Source: Bacteroidales bacterium UBA1184 (lineage in GTDB: Bacteria > Bacteroidota > Bacteroidia > Bacteroidales > ML635J-15). From it: a stretch of 37,289 nt of DNA. The translations under genes were made by a program, and so were the position numbers. The notes below the pieces were generated by a model. That model was not told the origin of the DNA. It ran no database searches and saw only the letters and a list, made by a program, of their open reading frames with translations. This document shows, piece by piece, positions 1 to 7,127 of the stretch. Where the stretch lies: NCBI GenBank assembly GCA_002310235.1, contig DBYO01000019.1:148601-185889 (forward strand), in the 5' to 3' direction. Position 1 is the stretch's first letter; each line of letters starts with the position of its first letter.

Positions 1-2190
1 TCATACACATGGAACGGACAGGAATACACAACAAGCGGTGACCATACTCAAACTTTCACAGCTGCAAACGGTTGCGATAGCGTGGTAACTCTCCACCTCA
101 CAATCAACCAACCGCTGGCTGAGCTTGTCGAAGCCGAGGCTTGTGGTTCCTACACATGGAACAACGAAACATACAACGCAAGCGGTAATTACCAGCAGAC
201 TTTCACTGCAACTAACGGTTGCGACAGCGTGGTAACTTTGCACCTCACAATCAACCAGCCGGTTACTCGGGATTTCCCGGTTACTGCTTGTGGAATTTAC
301 ACTTGGGGCGAACAATCTTACACCGAAAGTGGAAACTACACTCAGACTTTCACCGCAGTTAACGGTTGCGACAGCGTGGTAACTTTGCACCTCACAATCA
401 CCGAGGCTCCTACTCGCGAAGAATATGCAACTGCATGCGGCTCTTATGCTTGGTACAACGAAGAATATACACAGAGCGGTGACCACACTCACATTGTTCA
501 TTCGACCAATCCTGAAGTATGCGACAGTGTAATAACATTGCACCTTACAGTCAACCAGCCAGTTGCTCGGGAATTCGCACAGACAGCTTGCGAATCATAC
601 ACATGGAACGGACAGGAATACACAACAAGCGGTGACTACACTCAGACTTTCACTGCTGCTAACAATTGCGACAGCGTAGTTACATTGCACCTCACAATCA
701 ACCAGCCAGTTGCTTGGGAATTTGCACAGACAGCATGTGTATCTTACACTTGGAACAACGAAACTTACAACGCAAGCGGCGATTACCAGCAGACATTCAC
801 GGCTGCTAACGGTTGCGACAGCGTGGTAACTTTGCACCTCACAATCAACCAGCCGGTTACTTGGGAATTCCCGGCTACAGCTTGTGGAATTTACACATGG
901 GGCGAAGAATCGTACACAACAAGTGATGACTACACACAGACTTTCACCGCAGCTAACGGTTGCGACAGCGTGGTAACTTTGCACCTCACAATCACCGAGG
1001 CTCCTACTCGCGAAGAATATGCAACTGCATGCGGCTCTTATACTTGGTACAACGATGAATACACTGAGAGCGACGACTACACTCACATTGTTCCTTCGAT
1101 CGATCCTGAAGTATGCGACAGCGTAATTACATTGCACCTCACAATCAACCAGCCAGTTGCTTGGGAATTTGCACAGACAGCATGTGTATCTTACACTTGG
1201 AACAACGAAACTTACAACGCAAGTGGCGATTACCAGCAGACTTTCACTGCAGCTAACAATTGCGACAGCGTGGTAACTCTCCACCTGACAATCAACCAAC
1301 CATATGCTAGAGAATTCTCACATACTGCTTGTGGAATTTACACTTGGGGAGAAGAATCGTACACAACAAGCGGCGACTACACTCAGACTTTCACTGCAGC
1401 TAACGGTTGCGACAGCGTTGTAACACTCCACCTCACAATCAACCAGCCTGTTACTTGGGAATTCGAACATACTGCTTGCGGAAGCTATACTTGGAACGAC
1501 CAAACATACACCACAAGCAACGACTACACACAGACATTCACAGCAGCTGCAGCTAACGGTTGCGACAGCGTGGTAACATTGCACCTAACAATCAACCAGC
1601 CGGTTACTTGGGAATTCTCGGACGCAGCATGTGTTTACTACATATGGGACGGACAAACATACAATGCTACGGATGACTACACAAAGACATACACAGCAGC
1701 TAACGGTTGCGACAGTATAGTAACTCTCCACTTGACAATCAACACTCCAGTTGCATACGAATTCTCTGCTAGTGCTTGCGGTTCTTACATTTGGAACAAC
1801 AATGAATACACCGAAAGCGACGACTACACAGAAGTATTCCCAGCAGCAAATGGTTGCGATAGCGTTGTAACATTGCACCTCACAATCAACACTCCAACTA
1901 ACAGCGAGGAATCGGTAACCGTATGCGACAGCTACACATGGTACGGACAGGAATACACTCAAAGCGGTGACTTCACCCATACTATCCCTGCCGAAAATGA
2001 AGGTGAATGCGACAGCCAGGCAACCTTGCACCTCACAATTAATAATTCGGTTACATACGAAATCACCGAAGAAGCTGTTAATTCATTCACATGGAATGGT
2101 GTTGAATACACTGTAAGCGGTGACTATGTTGATACTTTAGCAACAGCTGCTGGTTGCGATAGCATAGTAACTCTCCACCTCACTATCACT
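1..2190 (+). repeat. 15 coding tandem repeats of 147 or 153 bp with higher-order structure
   Basis: Units start at 1, 148, 295, 442, 595, 742, 889, 1036, 1189, 1336, 1483, 1636, 1783, 1930 and 2083. Most are 147 bp. The 153-bp units start at 442, 1036, 1483 and 1930 and carry two extra codons just before CDS. The blocks 148-594 and 742-1188 are both 447 bp with the same unit order (NNETYNAS, GE(Q/E)SYT, WYN(E/D)EY), which suggests duplication or gene conversion of three-unit blocks. The units from 1636 onward are more diverged. The last unit lacks the first cysteine. Confidence 0.93.
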
Positions 2191-2451
2191 ACAGTTGGCA
2201 TCGACGAAAATGCAATGGCCGAAATCAATGTTTACCCAGTTCCTGCAAAGGACGTAATCAACATCGAAGGCAATAGCATCGAATCGATTAGAATTTGTGA
2301 TATCCTCGGCAAGGAAATAATGTCAATCGACAACATTGCTAGCGATTTCACAAGCATTTCTACCGAAAACATGCTGTCGGGACATTATATCCTGATAATA
2401 CGCGATGCTAACGGCAACGTTACAAACAGAAGAATTTCTGTAATGAAGTAA
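1..2451 (+). CDS. T9SS-secreted tandem-repeat surface protein, 3' part (5' end outside window)
   Basis: The frame is open from base 1, so the true start lies upstream and only the last 816 codons are visible. About 720 residues are 15 tandem units of about 49 residues. Each begins near (S/I)YTW, carries an acidic YTxSGDYTQTF stretch and ends in CDSVVTLHLTINQP. Almost every unit has two cysteines, one just before the unit junction and one in the CDS motif, which suggests a disulphide-stabilised beta-sandwich (inference). From about residue 739 the repeats stop and an 80-residue tail follows, with NVYPVPAKDVINI, an ILGKEI strand and a terminal basic NRRISVMK. That is the T9SS type A sorting domain, so the protein is expected to cross the outer membrane and be released or anchored to the surface. 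An adhesin or matrix role is likely but not shown. A strong terminator follows the stop. Confidence 0.9.
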   Translation, partial: SYTWNGQEYTTSGDHTQTFTAANGCDSVVTLHLTINQPLAELVEAEACGSYTWNNETYNASGNYQQTFTATNGCDSVVTLHLTINQPVTRDFPVTACGIYTWGEQSYTESGNYTQTFTAVNGCDSVVTLHLTITEAPTREEYATACGSYAWYNEEYTQSGDHTHIVHSTNPEVCDSVITLHLTVNQPVAREFAQTACESYTWNGQEYTTSGDYTQTFTAANNCDSVVTLHLTINQPVAWEFAQTACVSYTWNNETYNASGDYQQTFTAANGCDSVVTLHLTINQPVTWEFPATACGIYTWGEESYTTSDDYTQTFTAANGCDSVVTLHLTITEAPTREEYATACGSYTWYNDEYTESDDYTHIVPSIDPEVCDSVITLHLTINQPVAWEFAQTACVSYTWNNETYNASGDYQQTFTAANNCDSVVTLHLTINQPYAREFSHTACGIYTWGEESYTTSGDYTQTFTAANGCDSVVTLHLTINQPVTWEFEHTACGSYTWNDQTYTTSNDYTQTFTAAAANGCDSVVTLHLTINQPVTWEFSDAACVYYIWDGQTYNATDDYTKTYTAANGCDSIVTLHLTINTPVAYEFSASACGSYIWNNNEYTESDDYTEVFPAANGCDSVVTLHLTINTPTNSEESVTVCDSYTWYGQEYTQSGDFTHTIPAENEGECDSQATLHLTINNSVTYEITEEAVNSFTWNGVEYTVSGDYVDTLATAAGCDSIVTLHLTITTVGIDENAMAEINVYPVPAKDVINIEGNSIESIRICDILGKEIMSIDNIASDFTSISTENMLSGHYILIIRDANGNVTNRRISVMK

Positions 2452-2476
2452 ACACTCCCAAATCTACATTTTTTTG

Positions 2477-2504
2477 AAAGGATAGCTTCGGCTATCCTTT
2501 TTTT
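2477..2504 (+). terminator. Intrinsic terminator of the repeat-protein gene
   Basis: A perfect 10-bp stem (AAAGGATAGC / GCTATCCTTT) closes a TTCG tetraloop at 2487-2490 and runs into a T tract, 25 bp after the stop codon. Confidence 0.92.
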
Positions 2505-2534
2505 GTCTTGCATTGCAAAAAAAAATTAACTTTG
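2502..2534 (+). promoter_or_regulatory. Bacteroides-type promoter for the DPP III gene
   Basis: TTTG at 2502-2505, 21 bp, then TAACTTTG at 2527-2534 fits the Bacteroidota -33/-7 pattern TTTG-N19-21-TAnnTTTG. The -33 element lies in the T tract of the preceding terminator. The leader to the ATG at 2591 is about 50 nt. Confidence 0.6.
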
Positions 2535-2590
2535 CACACTGCCTTGCAATACGGCATGGCAACATATTTTTTTATTTAACAATATTGTAT

Positions 2591-4663
2591 ATGAAAAACT
2601 TAACAAAACTATTATTCGTTATGATTAGCGGAAGTTTAATCGTGTCATCGTGCACAGAAAAGAAAGAAGAGGCAAAACCTGCCGAGGAACAGGAATTCCA
2701 ATGGCAGATTGACCAGTTCGACGACATCAAGGTAATGCGCTACCAGGTGCCCGACTGGGATTCGTTGACCTTGCAGCAGAAACAGTTCGTATATTATCTG
2801 GCCGAAGCCACCTACTGGGGACGCGATATCCTCTACGATCAGTTCTTCAAGTACAACCTTATGATTCGCAACACCTTGGAAGGCATTTACACAACCTACG
2901 AAGGCGACAAGGAATGCGACGACTGGAAAAACTTCGAGATATATCTTAAGAAGGTATGGTTTGCAAACGGCATCCACCACCACTATTCCAACGACAAGTT
3001 CACACCTATGTTCTCCGAGGAATACTTCAGGATGTTGCTCGAACAGTCGAAGGACGGCTACATTGCTCTCAACTACACCGAAGGCATGGATAAAAACGAA
3101 TTTACCGACCTCATTTGCGACATAATCTTCAATCCAGACAAGTATCAAAGCAAGAACAATACCGCCGAAGGAGTTGATATTATTGCCCAGTCGTGCAACA
3201 ACTTCTACGAGAACCTTACCGCAAAGGAAGTAGAAGACTATTACAACAAAATGCAGGTTCCCGACACAGCAAGACCAATTTCGAAAGGTCTGAATTCGAA
3301 ACTGATAAAGACTGCCGATTCGGGCGACATTATGGAACGCACCTACAAGATTGGTGGAATGTACAGCGAAACAATCGAAAAGATTGTTGAGAACCTCGAA
3401 AAGGCAATCGAATTTGCCGAAAGCGATGTACAGAAAGCCGAATTGCGCAAACTTATTGAATATTACAATACTGGCGACCTCACAACTTGGGACGAATACA
3501 ATGTGATGTGGGCAGAAAATACCGACCCGCGTGTTGACTATGTAAACGGCTTCATCGAAAACTACGGCGACCCACTGGGACTTAAGGCTACATGGGAAGC
3601 AATTGTTGACTTCAAGGACATCGAAGCCACCAAGATGACCAAGCTCATCAGCGAAAACGCACAGTGGTTCGAGGACAACAGCCCGGTTGACAAGCGTTTC
3701 AAGAAGGAAAAGGTAAAAGGCGTTTCGGCAAAGGCCATCAACGTTGTTGCCCTCGGTGGCGACTGCTTCCCGGCTCCGCCAATCGGAATCAACCTGCCTA
3801 ATGCAGACTGGATTCGCAAGGACCACGGCTCAAAGTCGGTTACTATAACTAACCTCACCTACGCCTACGACCAGGCAGCATTGCAGCGCGGCGGGAGCCT
3901 CGAGGAATTTGCAGCCAGCGAAGAGGAAATTGCAAGGGCAAAGAAGTACAGCTCGGTAACCGACAACCTTCACACCGACCTTCACGAATGCCTTGGACAC
4001 GGCAGCGGTCAGCTTCTGCCCGACACCGACCCCAACGCACTCAAGGAACATTCATCAACATTGGAAGAAGCTCGTGCCGACCTCTTCGGACTTTACTACC
4101 TTGCCGACGACAAGATGGTTGAACTCGGACTTTTGCCCGACAACGAAGCCTACAAGGCCGAATACGACGGCTATATCCGCAACGGACTTATCACCCAGCT
4201 AACCAGAATACTCGAAGGCAAGAACATCGAGGAAGCCCACATGCGTAACCGTGCGCTCATTTCGCGCTGGTGCTACGAAAACGGCAAGGCCGACAATGTG
4301 ATTGAAATGTTCAAGAAGGACGGCAAGACATACGTTAAGATTAACGACTACAAAAAGTTGCGTGAACTTTTCGGAACTTTGCTTGCCGAAATACAGCGCA
4401 TAAAGTCGGAAGGCGACTATGCAGCAGGCGCAGCAATGGTAGAGAAATATGCCGTAAAGGTTGATCCCGAACTGCACAAGGAAGTGCTTGAACGCTACCG
4501 TGCATTGAATCTTGCACCTTACGGAGGCTTTGTAAATCCAAAACTTACGCAGGTATTCGACGAAAAGGGCAACTTGAAGGACATTGAAATCTCCTACCCC
4601 GACAACTTTGCAGAACAGATGCTTTGGTTGAGTAAGAATTATTCTATAAAGCCGAAGTTCTAA
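2591..4663 (+). CDS. Dipeptidyl peptidase III (M49 zinc peptidase), predicted lipoprotein
   Basis: A 690-residue M49 peptidase that removes dipeptides from the N-terminus of short peptides. Zinc motif HECLGH is at residues 465-470 (HExxGH, the M49 hallmark with its extra residue) and the second motif EEARAD at 492-497. The 28-residue spacing from H465 to E493 is what I recall for the Bacteroides thetaiotaomicron enzyme. The start at 2591 is chosen because it opens a lipoprotein signal: a hydrophobic segment ending in IVSSC, with Cys21 as the lipidation site. A longer in-frame start at 2513 would bury that signal. Acidic and lysine residues directly after Cys21 resemble surface lipoprotein export signals of Bacteroidota (inference). 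Peptide uptake and amino-acid fermentation is a plausible role. It is a single gene with its own promoter. Confidence 0.93.
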   Translation: MKNLTKLLFVMISGSLIVSSCTEKKEEAKPAEEQEFQWQIDQFDDIKVMRYQVPDWDSLTLQQKQFVYYLAEATYWGRDILYDQFFKYNLMIRNTLEGIYTTYEGDKECDDWKNFEIYLKKVWFANGIHHHYSNDKFTPMFSEEYFRMLLEQSKDGYIALNYTEGMDKNEFTDLICDIIFNPDKYQSKNNTAEGVDIIAQSCNNFYENLTAKEVEDYYNKMQVPDTARPISKGLNSKLIKTADSGDIMERTYKIGGMYSETIEKIVENLEKAIEFAESDVQKAELRKLIEYYNTGDLTTWDEYNVMWAENTDPRVDYVNGFIENYGDPLGLKATWEAIVDFKDIEATKMTKLISENAQWFEDNSPVDKRFKKEKVKGVSAKAINVVALGGDCFPAPPIGINLPNADWIRKDHGSKSVTITNLTYAYDQAALQRGGSLEEFAASEEEIARAKKYSSVTDNLHTDLHECLGHGSGQLLPDTDPNALKEHSSTLEEARADLFGLYYLADDKMVELGLLPDNEAYKAEYDGYIRNGLITQLTRILEGKNIEEAHMRNRALISRWCYENGKADNVIEMFKKDGKTYVKINDYKKLRELFGTLLAEIQRIKSEGDYAAGAAMVEKYAVKVDPELHKEVLERYRALNLAPYGGFVNPKLTQVFDEKGNLKDIEISYPDNFAEQMLWLSKNYSIKPKF

Positions 4664-4670
4664 ACAAAAC

Positions 4671-4820
4671 GTCATTCCGCAAAGCAGAACGAACCAACTA
4701 AGGAACGTGTTGCGTGAGTTCGCTTATGCGGAATCTCCAATTCTTACACCAAGGAGATTCCGCACAAACAGTCTCACAAGGCTCGAAACTACGCCTGTTC
4801 GCTTTGTTTTGCGGAATGAC
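4671..4820. repeat. Nested palindromic intergenic repeat (GTCATTC...GAATCT family)
   Basis: Outer arms GTCATTCCGCAAA (4671-4683) and TTTGCGGAATGAC (4808-4820) are perfect 13-bp complements. Inside, GCGGAATCTCC (4728-4738) pairs perfectly with GGAGATTCCGC (4753-4763) around a 14-nt loop. It fills most of the gap between DPP III and the HAD gene. There is no long T tract and no ORF, so it looks like a non-autonomous palindromic element rather than a simple terminator. Confidence 0.8.
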
Positions 4821-4836
4821 TACAAAAAAAATTACA

Positions 4837-5490
4837 ATGACAAAACTCATAATATTCGACCTCGACGGCACACTGCTCAACACCATCGGTGACCTGACAA
4901 ACGCCTGCAACTACGTATTGCAGCAACACGGTTTTCCGCTTCACACACACGACGAATACCGCTACTTTATCGGTTCGGGAATACGCAGGCTCATAAGGCT
5001 CGCCCTGCCAGAAGAATACCGCACCGACGATGATTTCTGCCGTCAGATATTAGATGAGTTCATCGTCCGCTACAACGGACACCTGCACGAAGAAACCTGT
5101 CCCTACGAAGGCATAATTCCGCTCTTGAAGCAACTGAATGCCAAAGGCATAAACATTGCCGTAGCATCTAACAAATACCAGGAAGGTGTCGATGCTGTTG
5201 TAAACTTCTACTTCCCCGACATCAAGTTTGTTGCGACCATTGGCACAGGTCCGGAAGTCCCCACAAAGCCCGACCCGACTATAGTCAACAAAATAATAGA
5301 ATTGTATCCTGTAGAAAAGGACGAAATCCTCTACCTTGGTGATTCAAACGTCGATATGCTAACAGCGAAAAATGCAGGGCTTACCGCCATGGGTGTGCTC
5401 TGGGGATTTAGGACGAAGAAGGAACTTATAGAATCGGGAGCCGACATTACAATTGAAAAGCCAGAAGAAATTTGGGATTATATCCAATAA
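4837..5490 (+). CDS. HAD-superfamily hydrolase, phosphoglycolate phosphatase-like
   Basis: A 217-residue cytosolic HAD phosphatase. Motif I is FDLDGT near residues 7-12 (nucleophile and acid/base Asp), motif II is the Ser in VASNK, motif III is the Lys in TKPDP, and motif IV is GDSNVDM. The long helical insert after motif I is a C1-type cap, as in Gph/phosphoglycolate phosphatases and PpaX. The exact substrate cannot be read from sequence. Start 4837 places motif I at the usual distance from the N-terminus. An in-frame ATG at 4816 lies inside the palindromic repeat and would add seven residues. It converges on hsp20 and the two share a bidirectional terminator. Confidence 0.85.
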   Translation: MTKLIIFDLDGTLLNTIGDLTNACNYVLQQHGFPLHTHDEYRYFIGSGIRRLIRLALPEEYRTDDDFCRQILDEFIVRYNGHLHEETCPYEGIIPLLKQLNAKGINIAVASNKYQEGVDAVVNFYFPDIKFVATIGTGPEVPTKPDPTIVNKIIELYPVEKDEILYLGDSNVDMLTAKNAGLTAMGVLWGFRTKKELIESGADITIEKPEEIWDYIQ

Positions 5491-5526
5491 AAAAAATGGC
5501 GGTTGCAATGCAATCGCCATTTTTTA
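5491..5526. terminator. Bidirectional terminator between the HAD gene and hsp20
   Basis: An A-tract, a stem TGGCGGTTG paired with CAATCGCCA (one G-T wobble) over a 5-nt apex, then a T-tract. The symmetry suits termination of both convergent genes. Confidence 0.88.
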
Positions 5527-5544
5527 TTACATAACGGAATACAA

Positions 5545-6009
5545 TTATTGAATTGCTATCTGCCGTGTTGCAGGAGTCTTGTTGACGACTTCCTTCTTTG
5601 GCAAGTCTATATTCAGGACACCATGTTCCATTTTTGCGCCAATCTTTTCTATTTCAACATCTTCGGGGATTACAAAACTCTGCGAGTACGAAGCGTATGA
5701 GAACTCACGGCGCAACCAAGTTCCGTGCTTTTCGTCCTTGTCGTTTTTCTCCTCTTTCTTGTCGTTCTTCTCCAGTGAGATTACGAGCTCGTTGTTCTCG
5801 TTGATACTCAACTTAAAGTCATCCTTTGTCATGCCTGGTGCGGCAATCTGGATATCGTAATTCTTTTCGGTTTCCTTGATGTTTACCGCAGGTGTTGCGA
5901 ACTGCCTGCAGACAGGAACGCCCATAAAATCATCGGTGAAGAAGTCATCGAAAATTGACGGAAGCCATACATTCTGGTTTCTTCTTGAATTTCTAACTGA
6001 TGGTAACAT
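5545..6009 (-). CDS. hsp20: Small heat shock protein, Hsp20/alpha-crystallin family
   Basis: A 154-residue ATP-independent holdase chaperone. The N-terminal arm (WLPSIFDDFF) is followed by the alpha-crystallin domain from about residue 40, starting at TPAVNIKETEKNYDI. It includes the AAPGM and NNELVISLEK strands and the MEHGVLNIDLPKKE segment. The protein ends in RQIAIQ, an IxI-type tail that docks subunits in the oligomer. The start is set by GGAGG (6018-6022 on the complement), 8 nt before the ATG. This is one of the few strong Shine-Dalgarno sequences in the window and suggests efficient translation. The loop between strands is lysine- and glutamate-rich (KNDKKEEKNDKDEKH). No classical heat-shock operator was recognised upstream, but two small inverted repeats lie there. 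Confidence 0.95.
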   Translation of the reverse strand: MLPSVRNSRRNQNVWLPSIFDDFFTDDFMGVPVCRQFATPAVNIKETEKNYDIQIAAPGMTKDDFKLSINENNELVISLEKNDKKEEKNDKDEKHGTWLRREFSYASYSQSFVIPEDVEIEKIGAKMEHGVLNIDLPKKEVVNKTPATRQIAIQ

Positions 6010-6121
6010 AATTAAAACCTCCAATAATTTAATTCTTTTTACTTTGTTCCGCCTGCCACTTTTGCAGGTTCGATTGCATATATATCAAAGGATATACCAA
6101 TACCCCAAACGCACTATTTCC

Positions 6122-6156
6122 ACTGACTTTCAGTCAGTTAAGCGGACAATTTGTCC
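6122..6156. other. Two adjacent small inverted repeats upstream of hsp20
   Basis: ACTGAC-TTTCA-GTCAGT (6122-6138) is followed by GGACAA-T-TTGTCC (6144-6156), both perfect. They lie in the roughly 300-bp gap between hsp20 and tRNA-Gln, about 115-145 bp upstream of the hsp20 start. They could be operator sites or transcript hairpins. The rest of this gap (6025-6267) shows no gene and no clear TAnnTTTG box. Confidence 0.4.
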
Positions 6157-6267
6157 ATTTTCAAGCAATTTCGGCGACAAAATGACAGCAATACGTGGAT
6201 TTGGGTAAATGCATAAAAAGGCTGGACTTAAAATCCGTGGCGCGATGGTGGTGCGATTACCATGAAA

Positions 6268-6306
6268 GAAAAATGCAAGCACATGATTTTAAAGCGCTTG
6301 CATTTT
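6268..6306 (-). terminator. Probable terminator of tRNA-Gln
   Basis: Arms AAATGCAAGC (6271-6280) and GCTTGCATTT (6296-6305) are perfect 10-bp complements around a 15-nt loop, a few bases past the tRNA 3' end. On the minus strand the stem runs into a short T run. Confidence 0.7.
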
Positions 6307-6313
6307 ATCAATG

Positions 6314-6384
6314 TTGCCCAATCAGGACTCGAACCCGAACTATCAGAGCCAGAATCTGGGATGCTACCATTACACCATTGGGCA
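6314..6384 (-). tRNA. tRNA-Gln (anticodon CTG)
   Basis: A 71-nt cloverleaf on the minus strand. Acceptor TGCCCAA pairs with TTGGGCA, discriminator A. The T arm is TCGGG-TTCGAGT-CCTGA. The anticodon loop TTCTGGC reads CTG, which decodes CAG glutamine codons. The first anticodon-stem pair is a C-A mismatch, and the D stem uses two G-U pairs. No CCA is encoded. Confidence 0.92.
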
Positions 6385-6394
6385 ATTGCGACCG

Positions 6395-6424
6395 CAAAAG
6401 TACTACATTTTTTTCAATCTTCAA
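6395..6424 (-). promoter_or_regulatory. Promoter of tRNA-Gln
   Basis: On the minus strand TACTTTTG (6395-6402) lies 10 nt upstream of the mature tRNA 5' end, with TTG (6422-6424) 19 bp further upstream. It overlaps the last codons of the sugar transferase gene by a few bases. Confidence 0.55.
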
Positions 6425-7011
6425 TCAAAAATTTTAAAAAATGTTTTAAAAATTATTTTTATGTCAACACCTAAAGACATATCATTGATATACTGCATGT
6501 TGAGTTTTAGCTTTGCCGGCATAACCTCATCGATATATGTCTGCTCTGGATTATCCGATTGGGCCAAAATATCGTTTTCGTTACGATACTCAATCGAAGC
6601 ATAGTCGGTTATGCCGGGACGCACCGACAAAACCTTACGCTGCTCATCGTTGTACATCTCCACGTACTTTGGCACTTCGGGACGCGGACCGACGAAACTC
6701 ATATCGCCTACAAGAACATTAATGAGCTGTGGCAACTCGTCAATCTTGTACTTGCGGATGAAATATCCGACTTTTGTAACGCGATTGTCCTTTGAACCAA
6801 CGGTAAGCAGACCTTTCTTGTCGGAATCGGGACGCATGGAACGGAACTTTAGAATCTTAAAGTTGCGAAAGTTCTTTCCTACCCTGACCTGACGATAGAA
6901 GACTCCGCCTGGCGAGGTCGTTGCCACTAATATTGCCACGATGATGAACAAGGGCGACAATATAATCAGCCCGAGAAAAGAACAGAATATGTCGAATGTA
7001 CGTTTGAGCAC
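6421..7011 (-). CDS. Undecaprenyl-phosphate sugar-1-phosphate transferase (bacterial sugar transferase family)
   Basis: A 196-residue monotopic membrane enzyme that starts lipid-linked glycan assembly by moving a hexose-1-phosphate from a nucleotide sugar to undecaprenyl phosphate. Visible features are an N-terminal KRTFDI plus hydrophobic hairpin (to about residue 35), FYRQVRVGKN, ILKFRSM, the catalytic-core signature SFVGPRPEVP, and RPGITDYASI. It is the short single-domain form without the N-terminal CoA-binding-like half of WbaP/WcaJ. The start is the GTG at 7011, because family members begin right before KRxFD, a promoter lies 20 nt upstream, and longer starts would run through that promoter. 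It is divergent from two Wzi/RemB-like genes, which supports a role in surface polysaccharide. Confidence 0.88.
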   Translation of the reverse strand: MLKRTFDIFCSFLGLIILSPLFIIVAILVATTSPGGVFYRQVRVGKNFRNFKILKFRSMRPDSDKKGLLTVGSKDNRVTKVGYFIRKYKIDELPQLINVLVGDMSFVGPRPEVPKYVEMYNDEQRKVLSVRPGITDYASIEYRNENDILAQSDNPEQTYIDEVMPAKLKLNMQYINDMSLGVDIKIIFKTFFKIFD

Positions 7012-7031
7012 TATTTGTAAATTTGTTTTTG

Positions 7032-7063
7032 CAAAAATAATAAGTCTCAGCAACAATTTCAAA
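7032..7063 (-). promoter_or_regulatory. Consensus Bacteroides promoter for the sugar transferase
   Basis: Minus strand: TTTG (7060-7063), 20 bp, TATTTTTG (7032-7039), then the GTG start 20 nt downstream. This is one of the cleanest -33/-7 pairs in the window. Confidence 0.7.
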
Positions 7064-7101
7064 AAAAAGCACCATATAAACTGTCGGGTATTTTTTTTTC
7101 T

Positions 7102-7109
7102 TAAATTTG
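7102..7109 (+). promoter_or_regulatory. -7 box for the barrel gene pair
   Basis: TAAATTTG matches TAnnTTTG and lies 18 nt before the ATG at 7128. No TTTG was found at the expected upstream distance. Confidence 0.45.
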
Positions 7110-7127
7110 CCCAAATTTCACGAAAAG

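Noticed and set aside
1..2031. Several long open frames on the minus strand
   Set aside because: They run opposite the tandem repeats and inherit their period. They lack start signals and are shadows of the real gene.
1..2190. Regular repeats that could suggest a CRISPR array
   Set aside because: The whole repeated unit is conserved, its length is a multiple of three and it stays in one open frame. There are no variable spacers and no cas genes.
2645..3826. A 393-codon open frame opposite the DPP III gene
   Set aside because: It is antisense to a gene with complete zinc motifs, has no recognisable domain and comes from codon bias.
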